This document shows, piece after piece, positions 1-9,640 of a stretch of 64,000 nt of DNA. Source of the stretch: Steromphala cineraria. Lineage: Eukaryota > Mollusca > Gastropoda > Trochida > Trochidae. The stretch covers positions 64,310,987-64,374,986 of the forward strand of contig OU744726.1 in the NCBI GenBank assembly GCA_916613615.1. Direction: 5' to 3'. How positions within the stretch are numbered: the first letter of the stretch is position 1; each line of letters begins with the position of its first letter. Made by a program: the position numbers and the translations under genes. The notes below the pieces were generated by a model, which worked only from the letters and a program-made list of their open reading frames with translations, was not told the DNA's origin and did no database searches.

Positions 1-708
1 CAAAAACTATTGGTGCAATTTTGATATTAACATCAATCATTTAGTGATAGGGAAATATGTTTATCTAGCTTAATTGAATATGGCTGTCACACTGCTACTG
101 TTTGGTTTTAAAAACATTTTAAACATTTATTTCAAACTCCAGTTAATAAAATGATCAAGCCGGTCACCCATCCATCAAGAAATCATGGTCATTGTTGCCT
201 GACTCTTTAGTGTTGCATAGGACATTAAAATATCCGTTTGTCTACCATGCATTGGAAATAAAACTGGACAAAACATTTTGTCTCAAAGAATTAAGTCATT
301 CTGACAAAAGACAAAGTAGACATTATTTTGAAGACATTCATGTAATATTGAAAGTAAAGAGGAAACGCGTCCTTCACCTGACTAATCATGTCCCAGCTGC
401 AGCCAGGTGTGAAAACATTAACTTCCAAGATTATCAAGTTGGTCATATTTTGAAAACTCCTGAAAAATTTAAATGTCAAGATTTTTAAGAATATTGTCTC
501 CATTTACAAGATGATGAAAACTTGCAGATGTCACCAACATTTATTAGTAATAAGCTTAGAGTCTGATATATATTTGCTTTCACAAGAAAAGTGTGAGATC
601 ACTGTAAGAAAAAGGTATCCACTAGCTATTGGGATGTTTAGATTAACTTTCACGAATTGGATAGTTTTGATACGTCACTGATCCAGCTGACTTTGTCTGG
701 ATTGACAT
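1..708. other. AT-rich non-coding DNA
   Basis: No gene, RNA or clear repeat is visible. Short reading frames on both strands here have no recognisable domains and overlap each other, as expected by chance in AT-rich DNA. Confidence 0.6.
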
Positions 709-960
709 ATGTTTGTCATCCGCCGCAACGAGGAACGGGGGACATATAATATTGTATTCAGCGGCGTCCATCTGTACGTCCGTCCGTACGTCCTGATCCT
801 TGTTAACGCGATTTCTCACTCAATGTCTTCAAATTTGGTCACAGACACACTTGGGGGATTACGCAGACACCAGTCACTTTTGGTGAACTTGACCTTATTT
901 TCTAGGTCACAACGGCACTTTGACCACTCTTGAAACTCTTGTCTACATTTAGTTTTTACT
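709..960 (+). mobile_element. Dispersed molluscan-type repeat with CGTCCGTCC core
   Basis: The segment carries a 'cgtccgtccgtacgtcc' run at about 777-793, then 'tcaatgtcttcaaatttggtcaca', and then a 'ggtgaacttgacctta...aggtcac' block. This order is typical of a high-copy dispersed repeat in bivalve and other molluscan genomes (remembered pattern, not searched). It is CpG-richer than its flanks. Ends are not defined and no terminal repeats are visible. The 74-codon frame across it is probably incidental. Confidence 0.55.
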
Positions 961-1280
961 CCAGTGTTCAGTAATATTCAGGGACACACAGTTTTCTGGA
1001 TTCCAGCAGATCTGCCTTTTGAAATTTTTTCTAACAATCAACTCCTTTAAAAATTCTAAATCTGCCACTCTAGTGTTTGTTATGCTAGCCATATCTAGTA
1101 AGTACATGTTGGGAAGGATTTAAGGGGTAGTGGTGTGTGGCACTATGTTGTGAATGGGAGGTGGATGGGACTACTTTTATAGGTAATAGATAGGAATCTG
1201 ACAGTGTTTGTGACTGGGAGATAATTACAAGGGGAGTGTGTGTGTGGGCCTAGAGTCCTCTAAACCATAGGAGAGCTAGC

Positions 1281-1545
1281 CTTGCTTGGTTCACGGTCAT
1301 CCAGTTGTTGAGGAGGTGAGGTGGTCATCCAGTTGTTGAGGAGGTGAGGTGGTCATCCAGTTGTTGAGGAGGTGAGGTGAGGTGAGGTGATGTGGGGTTT
1401 GCAGATTATGATTTAAGGAATGAAGAGAGGTACCCTTGCTTGGTCCACGGTCGTCCCGTTGTTGAGGAGGTGAGGTGAGGAAAATCTCACTGTAGGTTAT
1501 GAATCAAGGAATGAAGAGAGGTACTGTTGCTTGGTTCTCGACTGT
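1281..1545. repeat. 28-bp minisatellite within a larger degenerate repeat
   Basis: Three exact 28-bp copies of a 'ggtcatccagttgttgagga...' unit start at 1295, 1323 and 1351, followed by a short (ggtga)n tract. A larger diverged unit surrounds them: 'cttgcttggt(t/c)cacggtc' occurs at about 1281 and 1436, and 'aaggaatgaagagaggta' at about 1415 and 1506. The block therefore looks like nested duplication. No coding potential is apparent. Confidence 0.85.
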
Positions 1546-2060
1546 CCAGTGAGCAGGAAAAACATTGATTTCAATTTGATCAACTCATAATCAAGGCGGT
1601 GTTACAGTGGTCAGGACCTCTTTCTACAAGTGTCCTTTACTAAATTTGACCTAACTCTCATTCATATACATTGCAATAAGGCTACTATCGCAAGCAGTAT
1701 ATAAATCATCAATATATCATATAATATATAATGTCTTTTGCAGTTTCAGTGGTCTAAGAATTGCAGTGAGGAAATAACCTTATTTTTTGGTTAATGATGA
1801 AAGTGTAATAATCATATTTCCTCATTTTAACATAATTGTATAATATATCTAGTGCTATTTATATTTTTGATCACATGAAATATCAGACCAAAGAAACAAC
1901 AGAAATCCCTTGTATCTTGCACTCTCTGCGAAGCAAGTCTAGATAATTTACGAGAGGTATTTGCCACCAAGTTAACGTTAGCGGATAATGAATTGGTCAA
2001 CCAAGGTCTGAAGTGCTACCTACATCAGATAAGTAATGACATATATTATGATGGTGATAA
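1546..2060. other. Non-coding DNA, no feature seen
   Basis: Low-complexity AT-rich sequence. I see no repeat, RNA or exon signature. Confidence 0.5.
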
Positions 2061-2074
2061 GAAAACACATTCAT

Positions 2075-2260
2075 TAAAGGGCCACTGCAGTTAGTCGCGT
2101 CTCGTGTAATGGAATTGAGTTGTCCTCGCCCTAATAGCCTGCTTAATGATCTTCCTTAATAGTTGTCTACAGGCTCGGTCTATGTCTATCAGAGCACCTT
2201 GCCTGGAACCGAGATCTTACATGGAGACCTCGCTGGCACGTGGTGTCGTACTGGGAATTG
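2075..2260. promoter_or_regulatory. Candidate conserved regulatory island
   Basis: A sharply bounded stretch of higher complexity and higher CpG than its flanks ('gttagtcgcgtctcgtgtaa', 'cacgtggtgtcgtac'), including a CACGTG E-box at about 2238. It starts just after 'ttaaagggccactgcag', which resembles MITE ends but has no visible partner. Function is inference from composition only. Confidence 0.25.
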
Positions 2261-3191
2261 CTTCGTAAAATGTATGCCCAGTTTTACTTACCATCCCGAT
2301 GTTTTGGCTCTAAACTCCCATATTGCATACTCCTCTCATCTTATAGAAACATACTTCACCAAATTTTTTATTTAATTTTTTCACCTTTCATCATGATTCA
2401 TTTAAAAGGGCTTACTAAGAACCATATGCCACATGCTTTCAGTCCTTGAATTTAAAAAAAATATTTTTTTTGCTTCAAGCTTTTTATGTTTTGACATTTT
2501 TAATGGAATCATTGTTAGGTCCTCACCATTAGGGAGGTAGAGAAGTTTTGAACTTTTTCAGCATTTTCTTACGCTGCCATCTATCATTGTTTAATCCCTA
2601 TAGGTTCATGAAAATCTTATCATGAACTCAGATCCCAGTTGGGAGGACTTCATTGCCATGCTGTGAAATTCCTCGCAACTTTTCTTGAAGTCTGTCAGTT
2701 CAGATTTTTTCCATTCCCCAAAGGCCTACTTAAGTTTTTAAGCACTTTTTCTCCCTTTTCTTTGGTCTACACATGTGGAGCATTTTTGTGAGAAACACCA
2801 TTAAGCAGAATCATATGTTTGTTGAAGAACTCTTGAATATTTTAGATTGGTTCCTTTGGATAGCCATAGTTCCTGTCATCACAATTTTTGTCAAGAAATG
2901 AAACATGAAATATAAATATTTGAAGTTTAAGTGGTATCTTTGTAGAAGAGCTAAAGAAATGACAATGGTTTATCGTCTTCCAGTCTCAAAGTGTTATATT
3001 AATGGCCTCACTTCACTTTTGATCTTCAAAGACTTTTATTTTTTTTAAAGCAATTTAACTTTCCTGGTATTTGATGTAGGATATGCTATTTTTGAAGTTC
3101 GTGATCATGATGGTGTTCTTACCATTGTATTCTTTGATCTTCCTACAAAACATTTGAGGAACATCACAAAGATATTAGATCCATGACAATA

Positions 3192-3210
3192 CTATATATA
3201 TATATATATA
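3192..3210. repeat. (TA)n microsatellite
   Basis: Uninterrupted alternating TA dinucleotides, about nine units, in AT-rich flanks. Confidence 0.9.
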
Positions 3211-3594
3211 CCTTTCCTTTGTTTCTGAACGGTTCGTTATGACATCTTCTTCAACCACAACATGCTTTAAATTGTTTGAACTCTTTTTAAAAGTATTTTT
3301 ATCAATCATTGAAGAAGTACTAAAGTCCAGCATCCTCTTCAGGAGAAGGCGATTCACACAGAAATATAACTGATTGTAAGTTAATCAGTTTTGAACAAAT
3401 TTTGATTAAGCTACACAGATCTATTGGCCTTACCAAAATGATTAAAAGGTGTTCACTTCAATGGCTTCCTGTAGTCTTTGCTTGTTGCTATAGGTAATGT
3501 TAAAATTAAAAATGTGTCATAATTAAGAAAATTGAACAGATAAAACATTTCAGAATGTGTGCTTGTGTATGTTGTCTTTGTACCAGGAAGCCTC

Positions 3595-3611
3595 TAGAGA
3601 GAGAGAGAGAT
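3595..3611. repeat. (GA)n microsatellite
   Basis: An uninterrupted GA run. A second, interrupted GA/GTGA purine tract lies 200 bp downstream. Confidence 0.85.
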
Positions 3612-3804
3612 AGACTAACATTTAGTCTCAGAAGTATTTTTTTCAATATTGACAATATTTTTAAACAAATCATGTATTATAACAAAATGGAGCCTCGAAG
3701 ATGCTTCAACTTCAGAAAGCTGAGCGATCTAGACTTGCTATACTTTTCTAGACTTGGTTGGTCATCAATTAAATATTTTTGCTTTAGGGTCTGGATGACA
3801 GACT

Positions 3805-3848
3805 AAGAGAGAGAGATTGAGTGAAAGAGAGAGTGAGTGAGTGAGAGC
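3805..3848. repeat. GA/GTGA-rich purine tract
   Basis: Imperfect (GA)n passing into (GTGA)n, low-complexity purine sequence. Confidence 0.8.
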
Positions 3849-6414
3849 TAGAGTACTTATAGTGGAGAGACTTGACCTCAGCATGGTTGTTTTGGCACTT
3901 GCTGTAAGTGAGAAGTCATCATATTCTCGTACTGACAGGACCATGCAGGCAATGTTTTGATCTTCCAACCAGCATCTCCAGCAGAAACTATGACATGTAG
4001 GAATCTGACTCGTATAAGACAAATATGTCTTTGATTCTCTGTCGGACAGCCCATGCACTGCCCTGGCGAACAGCCATGACCTCAAACAAACCACAAACAT
4101 CACAGGGAGCCTGCATTATGCTTAGAAAATCCATGGTCCATCATAAAAGCATTTTCTGTCAAATTGTATCAAACCTCTTTGTATCAAGGCATAAAACCAA
4201 TGACCCAGAACCATATCAAGCGGTAACATCCTGGAGATGGTCCTTCATTGAGGCAAGCTGTTGCTGAATTATGATGCATTGGACTATAGATGCTTTGTAT
4301 ATACCTTTAGGTCTATGAAAATGTTGTATTTAGTCTGGTCGTTGTTTCTTGATAGGATGTTAATCATATGATAACTAATCATTGCCGCTTATTGTATAAA
4401 TATTAATTGCTTTAGTGGCAGTAAACAAAAACTCACTCATATTCACTCAACTTATATGAAAAAACCATTGAGATACAATTTAAGCTAGAGTGAAGCACTG
4501 TACACATATGTATGCAAAATTGTCTGTGTCCCTGAGCAGGTGTACCATATGACAACAGTCAGCTGTTTTTAGCTTTATATCTATCATCAATTAAACAAAA
4601 TAATTTTATATGTGATAAATAATTTTTAAATTCAAGCAATGTAGGTTGTTTTTAAAAGATCAATGAAAGTGTCCATTTTCATCAGTATTATTTCTTTCTG
4701 TAATTATGTCTGTGATGTATTTGAATTTGTTGTTAATCAGTTTTCCATCAATAACGACCAGAAACACTAAGGAATGTTGTCAAGATTCAGACACTGTTTT
4801 GTGTATTAATATGATGAACATGCATATAGAAGCACTAAGGTCCAAGTTATATTTTATCAGCCACTGTCATATATAAACAAAATCATTACAAGAGACCGGT
4901 GTGTGTCCATTTTCTCCCTGTACCACCAATGTTTCCTATTGATTCAGACTCTTTCTTCTCTCATTCCAGCCACCCCAGTCCATGATATATTGTTACTAGA
5001 CAAAAAGCTTTAAACTATCAGGCTGGCGGACTCCCCAGCTATCCAAGACAACATTATCATGTGAAGTCTGTCCTTGATTAAGGTTTAAAGGCAAGGTTGC
5101 ACCTGATGCAGAGTCTGTGGTCCGGAGAGATGCTGATGTTTTCTCTGTTACCCTATACAGGCCCTGTATGTGGGACAGATGTACGAGAGTTGGATATTAT
5201 GAACACTTCTGGGAGACAATGTCTTCCTATGGGGACATCATGTTTGGGTGGAGAAAACGGTTCATTCTATTGTGTCCTTATCTTGTGTGAGATCAGTTCT
5301 TACTCTTTGGTATCTATGTTCTTGTGTGAGTGGACAGTCCTTATTCCTAGCCTTCAATTCATTATCTATGAAACTTTAAGGCAGAAATGTTATTTTTCTG
5401 AAAAATCTTATTTCTATATTTTCAGACCCACATGTTATTTGTATAAACAGCGGTCAGTCAATATGATAAATTTTATGTTTGATAAATTGTAATTCTGCCA
5501 AAAAATGTTGGCACTATAATGCTTCTTAGTTAGTCTGTTATCCAGATCAAAAAAATAAAAGGAGCATCCTTAAGTCTAGAAAATGTTTGCAAGTTTAGAT
5601 GCCTCAGCTGAAATTAGGGATTGTTCAAGGCTCCTTTTTATTTCATTTTGTATTAAAAATTAAAATAATGAAATTAGTAATTAGCTCTGTTTTCAGAGAC
5701 TATATGTTAGTCTACTACTGAGTAAATGTTAGAGATGTCCCTTTTTGAGAAATTTATTTAAGAAAAAACAACAAAATTCAGGTTGAGAATTAGACTTGGA
5801 ATCTCTGAAGATTTTAGGCTATATGGACACAATGAGGTTTTCATGACCTGAATGGTACCAACATACTTCAAGTTATTTGTCTGAAATACATCTAGTAGTC
5901 CCCAAGCCTAGTTGACATAATAACATGATACACAGCACATTTCAGTCCTGTAACATTTATGAAGCCTTTGTAGAGAAACCAAAATAACATCTAGCAAATG
6001 AGATTTTCTAATGATTTTTTTATTGAGGCGCTGACATTATCCTTGTACTAAATGAGTTCTTGCCGATGGTATATATCACGAAGATATATCATTCTGAAAC
6101 TGATTTGAATTTTCACTTCCAGCTAAATATTTTATTCGGCATCTAATCTGTATAACACAGATCTTTCAGGATTGACAAAGATTCTATTGTCGGCATGTTT
6201 TATTCAAAAGCGCAACAAGGCACATGGACTAGTGTTGGGATACTTATCTAGGGCTGAAGCAGAGAGAATTGCATGCATAAGTTATGAACTTCAGCGGGAG
6301 ATCAATTTAAGCCAGCACTGCCATCAACAGGATAATTTACACCAATATATCGACATTTTTGGTGAACTTTAATCAATTTACTTCCTCTCTAATGTCACTT
6401 TAGTAAAAAAGTGT

Positions 6415-7135
6415 AAGATCTATGACGTCGTGAACGCGACGGATGTTTCCTTTGTCGGTGCTCGGTTGGCGTGAAATATTCTCGTGTGGCTGACCCATCA
6501 TTTCTTTTGTGGTGCGAGGATGAATGGTACTTACATCATGTTGACAATTGTCGGCAACCCAGTGGCAGTAATTAGCCCTTTCATTCTTAAGTCCTTTCTG
6601 TGACGCAAGATGGCCGCCAATTCCTTAGATACCATCAGTGTTTTCACTGGCAGTGGACCAGTGCTTGTTCTGCCCCCGTATCAATATGAACCTGTCATCT
6701 TTGGCCTACCTGCCTCGATAAGCAATTAACTTCTAAGGCTTCCAGCTGAATTACCTGATAATGCTAACGATGTAAAGCCCAATAAGTGTGAAATTCCTCA
6801 TTTTCGTGTTACGGCATGTTGCTAAAGAAACAGCAGCTAAATAGGTGTCATTGGGTCTGGATACAAGAATTATCTTTATTCCGCATCTTCTTGCTGCTTT
6901 GAAGAACACCGTCTCCAGGTTCAAGACATTTGGTACCAGGCAAGGTGGCAATATCAGGGAATATATTGAGTTGGGGCTCCTTAATGCTAGTCAACGCCAA
7001 AGGTTGTTTGAGAAGGCGATCAATCATCCGTTTTTTCCAGATCTTCTTGATACTACCGACTATGTTCTTATCTGTTGCTTGTCCTTTGTAGTGTCAGAAT
7101 CAAACAGGGTTCCCTATCTTGAGGACTATCAATGA
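6415..7135. promoter_or_regulatory. Candidate regulatory island with CRE-like and YY1-like motifs
   Basis: The left part is CpG-richer ('tgacgtcgtgaacgcgacgg' at about 6423-6442, containing a TGACGTC CRE core). An AAGATGGCCGCC word at about 6607-6618 resembles a YY1 site. The right part (6845-7135) is open for 96 codons on the + strand but has a GTG first codon and no internal ATG, so it is not supported as a gene. Whether it is an exon, an old transposon piece or an enhancer cannot be settled here. Confidence 0.3.
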
Positions 7136-7759
7136 TCATTAGGCAAAATTACTTTTTGCAAAAATTGTGTTTTATCAAAATTTGATAACATTCTGTGATC
7201 GTTAACAATGCTTTTGAAGATACGAGTTTATCACTCATTCCTCATATATGGATACCAAAGCAATGTGTTAGAGAAATTGAGTTCAGATGTACAAGATCAT
7301 TGTCTCTAAATTGTTTCACATTCTAGAAGTTGTTCTTGCTGCCAAATCCTTGGCTTGTCATGAATTGTGCAAAAAGTATTTTCACTGCTGCAACTCTGTA
7401 TACATATTGTAGAAATTAGAGGACAGAGCATCTAAGACTATTTTTCTAGCTGAATTGGGTGTTTGACAGAAGCTAATTTTACAAACTCTTGTTCATAAAC
7501 ATACACTGAACCTATATAAATAGCTTACGATCACCTTAAAGCATTGACAAGAAATCTCATATTGAAACTTGTCTGCAATAAAAGATTCATTTCCTCTAGC
7601 TTTTCTATCTAACTTTTATTCTACCAACCTTCTTTTCAACTTCTGGAGCACAGATGTGTTTTATCTGCAAATGTTTGTGAACTCGTATTAACTTTTAATG
7701 TCTCAGAGAGATTTTAAAGTCTTTAAACGCCTACTTTACTTTTCTTGTTTCTTTTACAG

Positions 7760-7817
7760 CTTCCTGGCTCTTTGACAGTGGAATGGTTGAAGACCAATTT
7801 GGATTACTAATAAACTG
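7760..7817 (+). CDS. Possible 58-nt mini-exon (unidentified gene)
   Basis: A long pyrimidine tract ending in TTTTACAG (7735-7759) is followed by 58 nt and then by the donor GTAAGAC at 7818. One phase is fully open (two leading bases, 18 codons, two trailing bases) and reads SWLFDSGMVEDQFGLLIN; the other two frames contain stops. Both splice signals are good, and the piece lies about 1 kb upstream of the candidate first exon at 8825. I recognise no family. It could equally be a non-coding exon or a chance pairing of splice-like words in a 64-kb window. Confidence 0.3.
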
Positions 7818-7819
7818 GT

Positions 7820-8210
7820 AAGACGCAATTGTTAACGGAGCATGCAGTGATTTTATTTTTATGGTGATACTTCAAAGGGTTGGTCATCGTACATATTGGA
7901 TGGTAGAGGTAGTCAGTAATCTAAATCTTAAAGGTAATGGTAGATGATACATAAAAAAAGCCATAGGTTTTCTTGCACCAAGTAGGGCTAAATTGGATAT
8001 GGACAGTCAATTGCAAATTTTACATGAAATAAAAGCTTGTTTGTATACATTATCAAGCAAGTCATATAAGATTAAGACAAATATATTTATATATACATTG
8101 ATAAGTTTCAAGTAGATAGAAATGGAGACGATCAAATTACAGCAAATAACACATTTTATTTTTGACATAAACATCATACCTATAAATTAGTTATGTAAGA
8201 CAATGGTATT
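7820..8210. other. AT-rich non-coding DNA
   Basis: No feature seen between the possible mini-exon and the following tandem repeat. Confidence 0.5.
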
Positions 8211-8216
8211 TATAAA

Positions 8217-8520
8217 CAACTTTTTTATTTCAAAATAACATTTTCAAGGGATAGTGTCGTATGGTTATGGTATGAGATTCTATACTGAACAAATTCTTTA
8301 GTTCAAAATAACAACATTTAGTATAGATATTGCTTTATTCTAAATAGAAATTATATATATCCTACGGTATGAGATTCTATTCTGAACAAATTCTTTATTT
8401 CAAAATAAAAACATTAAGTATAGATATTTCTATATATATATATGCTTATGGTATTAGAATATATTTGGAACATCATCTTTATTTCAAAATTTAAACATTT
8501 GAGGTAAACATTTTCATATG
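8217..8520. repeat. Degenerate ~85-97-bp tandem repeat
   Basis: Three diverged copies of a unit with 'tatgagattcta..ctgaacaaattcttta.ttcaaaataa.aacatt.agtatagatatt' begin near 8271, 8368 and 8452, with a partial copy upstream at 8217. Spacing is 97 then about 84 bp. The array is AT-rich and non-coding. Confidence 0.75.
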
Positions 8521-8687
8521 CTATATGAAAATTTATACTGAAAAATACCTATTATAAAAAATATAGTGCATAAAGTACCCTTTGTGTTCTTGTATTAAGT
8601 TGATGTACGTAAGTGTGTTTTATCAAGGTTAAATAAGCAGCAAGTATATGAACACAAGTAGAGAGGTAACTTTATCCAAACAGTATG

Positions 8688-8732
8688 TATATATAAGTAT
8701 ATATAAGTACGAAGGGAGGCAGCATCCATTCT
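8688..8732 (+). promoter_or_regulatory. TATA + initiator core promoter
   Basis: Two identical TATATATAAG decamers lie back to back (8688-8697 and 8698-8707). An initiator-like CCATTCT (YYANWYY) centres on the A at 8728, which is 30 bp from the first T of the second TATA decamer, the canonical spacing. A coding-type first exon follows at 8825. The base pattern is observed; promoter activity is inferred. Confidence 0.5.
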
Positions 8733-8824
8733 TCATCCAGTCATTAAAGAAACATTAGGCCCGTGTGTAAGCTGGTAGAAGCAACAATAAACAGCGGTGT
8801 TTTTGGCTGATTGTGAGCTGTGGA

Positions 8825-8877
8825 ATGGATGGAGTGTTTACACACTCGGATGATGATCATGATGAACGAGAAGACAG
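8825..8877 (+). CDS. Candidate first coding exon (acidic N-terminus, unknown gene)
   Basis: The first ATG after the predicted start site (8728) sits in good context (G at -3, G at +4), and an in-frame TAA lies upstream near 8767. Seventeen codons follow, reading MDGVFTHSDDDHDERED, and the exon ends with two bases (AG) at a CAG|GTACGC donor at 8878, leaving phase 2. The peptide is hydrophilic and strongly acidic, with no signal peptide or membrane segment, as is common at the N-terminus of a cytosolic or nuclear protein. I do not recognise the family. No in-window exon continues it: splicing to the mini-exon at 28178 would add nine codons and then a stop. The remaining exons may lie beyond the right edge, which implies a very long first intron. 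Confidence 0.42.
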
Positions 8878-8890
8878 GTACGCAGGGTCT

Positions 8891-9155
8891 TCCTGTCCAT
8901 TAACTCACCTGCAGGTGGATCTAGACTTGCTCTCTGGCTCCAGATTATTAGACTGATGGTCTTTAGTTTGGTGTAAGGGGTTGTGTGACTTGGACTTGGA
9001 TTTTTGGAAAGTAGCCTAAAAGTAGGTTATTCATCCCCAATTCTAGACTTTGTACAGAGTTTTTCTGTCAATTAACTCACCTGCAGGTGGATCTAGTCTT
9101 GCTCTCTGGCTCCAGATTATTAGATGGGACAATAGACTGATGGTCTATTTTGGAG
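8891..9155. repeat. ~170-bp tandem duplication
   Basis: A block beginning near 8891 ('taactcacctgcaggtggat', then 'cttgctctctggctccagat') recurs near 9066 with few changes. The copies begin immediately 3' of the candidate donor at 8878 and include the same 'gactgatggtct' tail, interrupted by a 10-bp insertion in the second copy. It is intronic if the exon call is right. Confidence 0.85.
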
Positions 9156-9279
9156 TAAGGGTTTGAACAGGCTGTCTGTTTGTTTATGTGTCTCTTTGTT
9201 TTGATGTGTCCTTGTTTTCAATCAATATACTGGAGAGATAATACAGTGGTTAAGTTTCTTATATTTTAGAAGAATTTAA

Positions 9280-9636
9280 AGGGGCAGTAGCACGTTTTTA
9301 GGGGGAATATAAGGTGATGTCATGAAAATGAAAATTAATGGTTCCAAATGAAAGGCAATGTATTTAAACTAAATGGAGCAGTAATAATTCAAATATAAAA
9401 TGTAAAGTTCAGCCATGCGATTCCTTTTTCTTACACAAAATGAATTAAAGGTGTTCACACAAAAATGGCCGCCAATGGATTTTGTGTAAATCTTCATACT
9501 TTGTCCTCTGACTAGGGGTGATTGACTTGTGTGATGAGCTTTTTTACACTGTCAAAATAATACATTTAACATTAACTTACAATTATCAGTGAAAATTTTA
9601 AAATATAAAATTATCAAAAAACGTGCTACTGCCCCT
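9280..9636. mobile_element. 357-bp MITE with 20-bp perfect terminal inverted repeats
   Basis: The left end AGGGGCAGTAGCACGTTTTT (9280-9299) is exactly inverted at 9617-9636. The element is flanked by TTAA at 9276-9279 and 9637-9640, which fits a TTAA-duplicating (piggyBac-like or Kolobok-like) MITE. Because the flanks are symmetric, a TA duplication with AAGGGG ends is also possible. The inside has no ORF and contains 'aaaggtgttcacacaaaaatggccgcc'. A related word at about 12185-12207 may be a relic of the same family. The element is non-autonomous and would depend on a transposase encoded elsewhere. Confidence 0.85.
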
Positions 9637-9640
9637 TTAA

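Larger units (their letters stand above)
2261..6400. other. AT-rich non-coding DNA with microsatellites
   Basis: Mostly unique AT-rich sequence. It holds a (TA)n run at 3192-3210 and GA-rich tracts listed separately. The longest frame (5097-5492) opens with TTG; its first ATG is at 5106. It shows no recognisable domain. I find no exon with both convincing splice sites. Confidence 0.5.

Noticed and set aside
5106..5492. 131-codon + strand frame
   Set aside because: It opens at TTG, the product has no recognisable domain, composition is AT-rich like the flanks, and there are no splice signals.
6845..7135. 96-codon + strand frame with protein-like composition
   Set aside because: First codon is GTG and it has no methionine codon inside; no acceptor/donor pair bounds it. 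Kept only as part of a candidate regulatory island.
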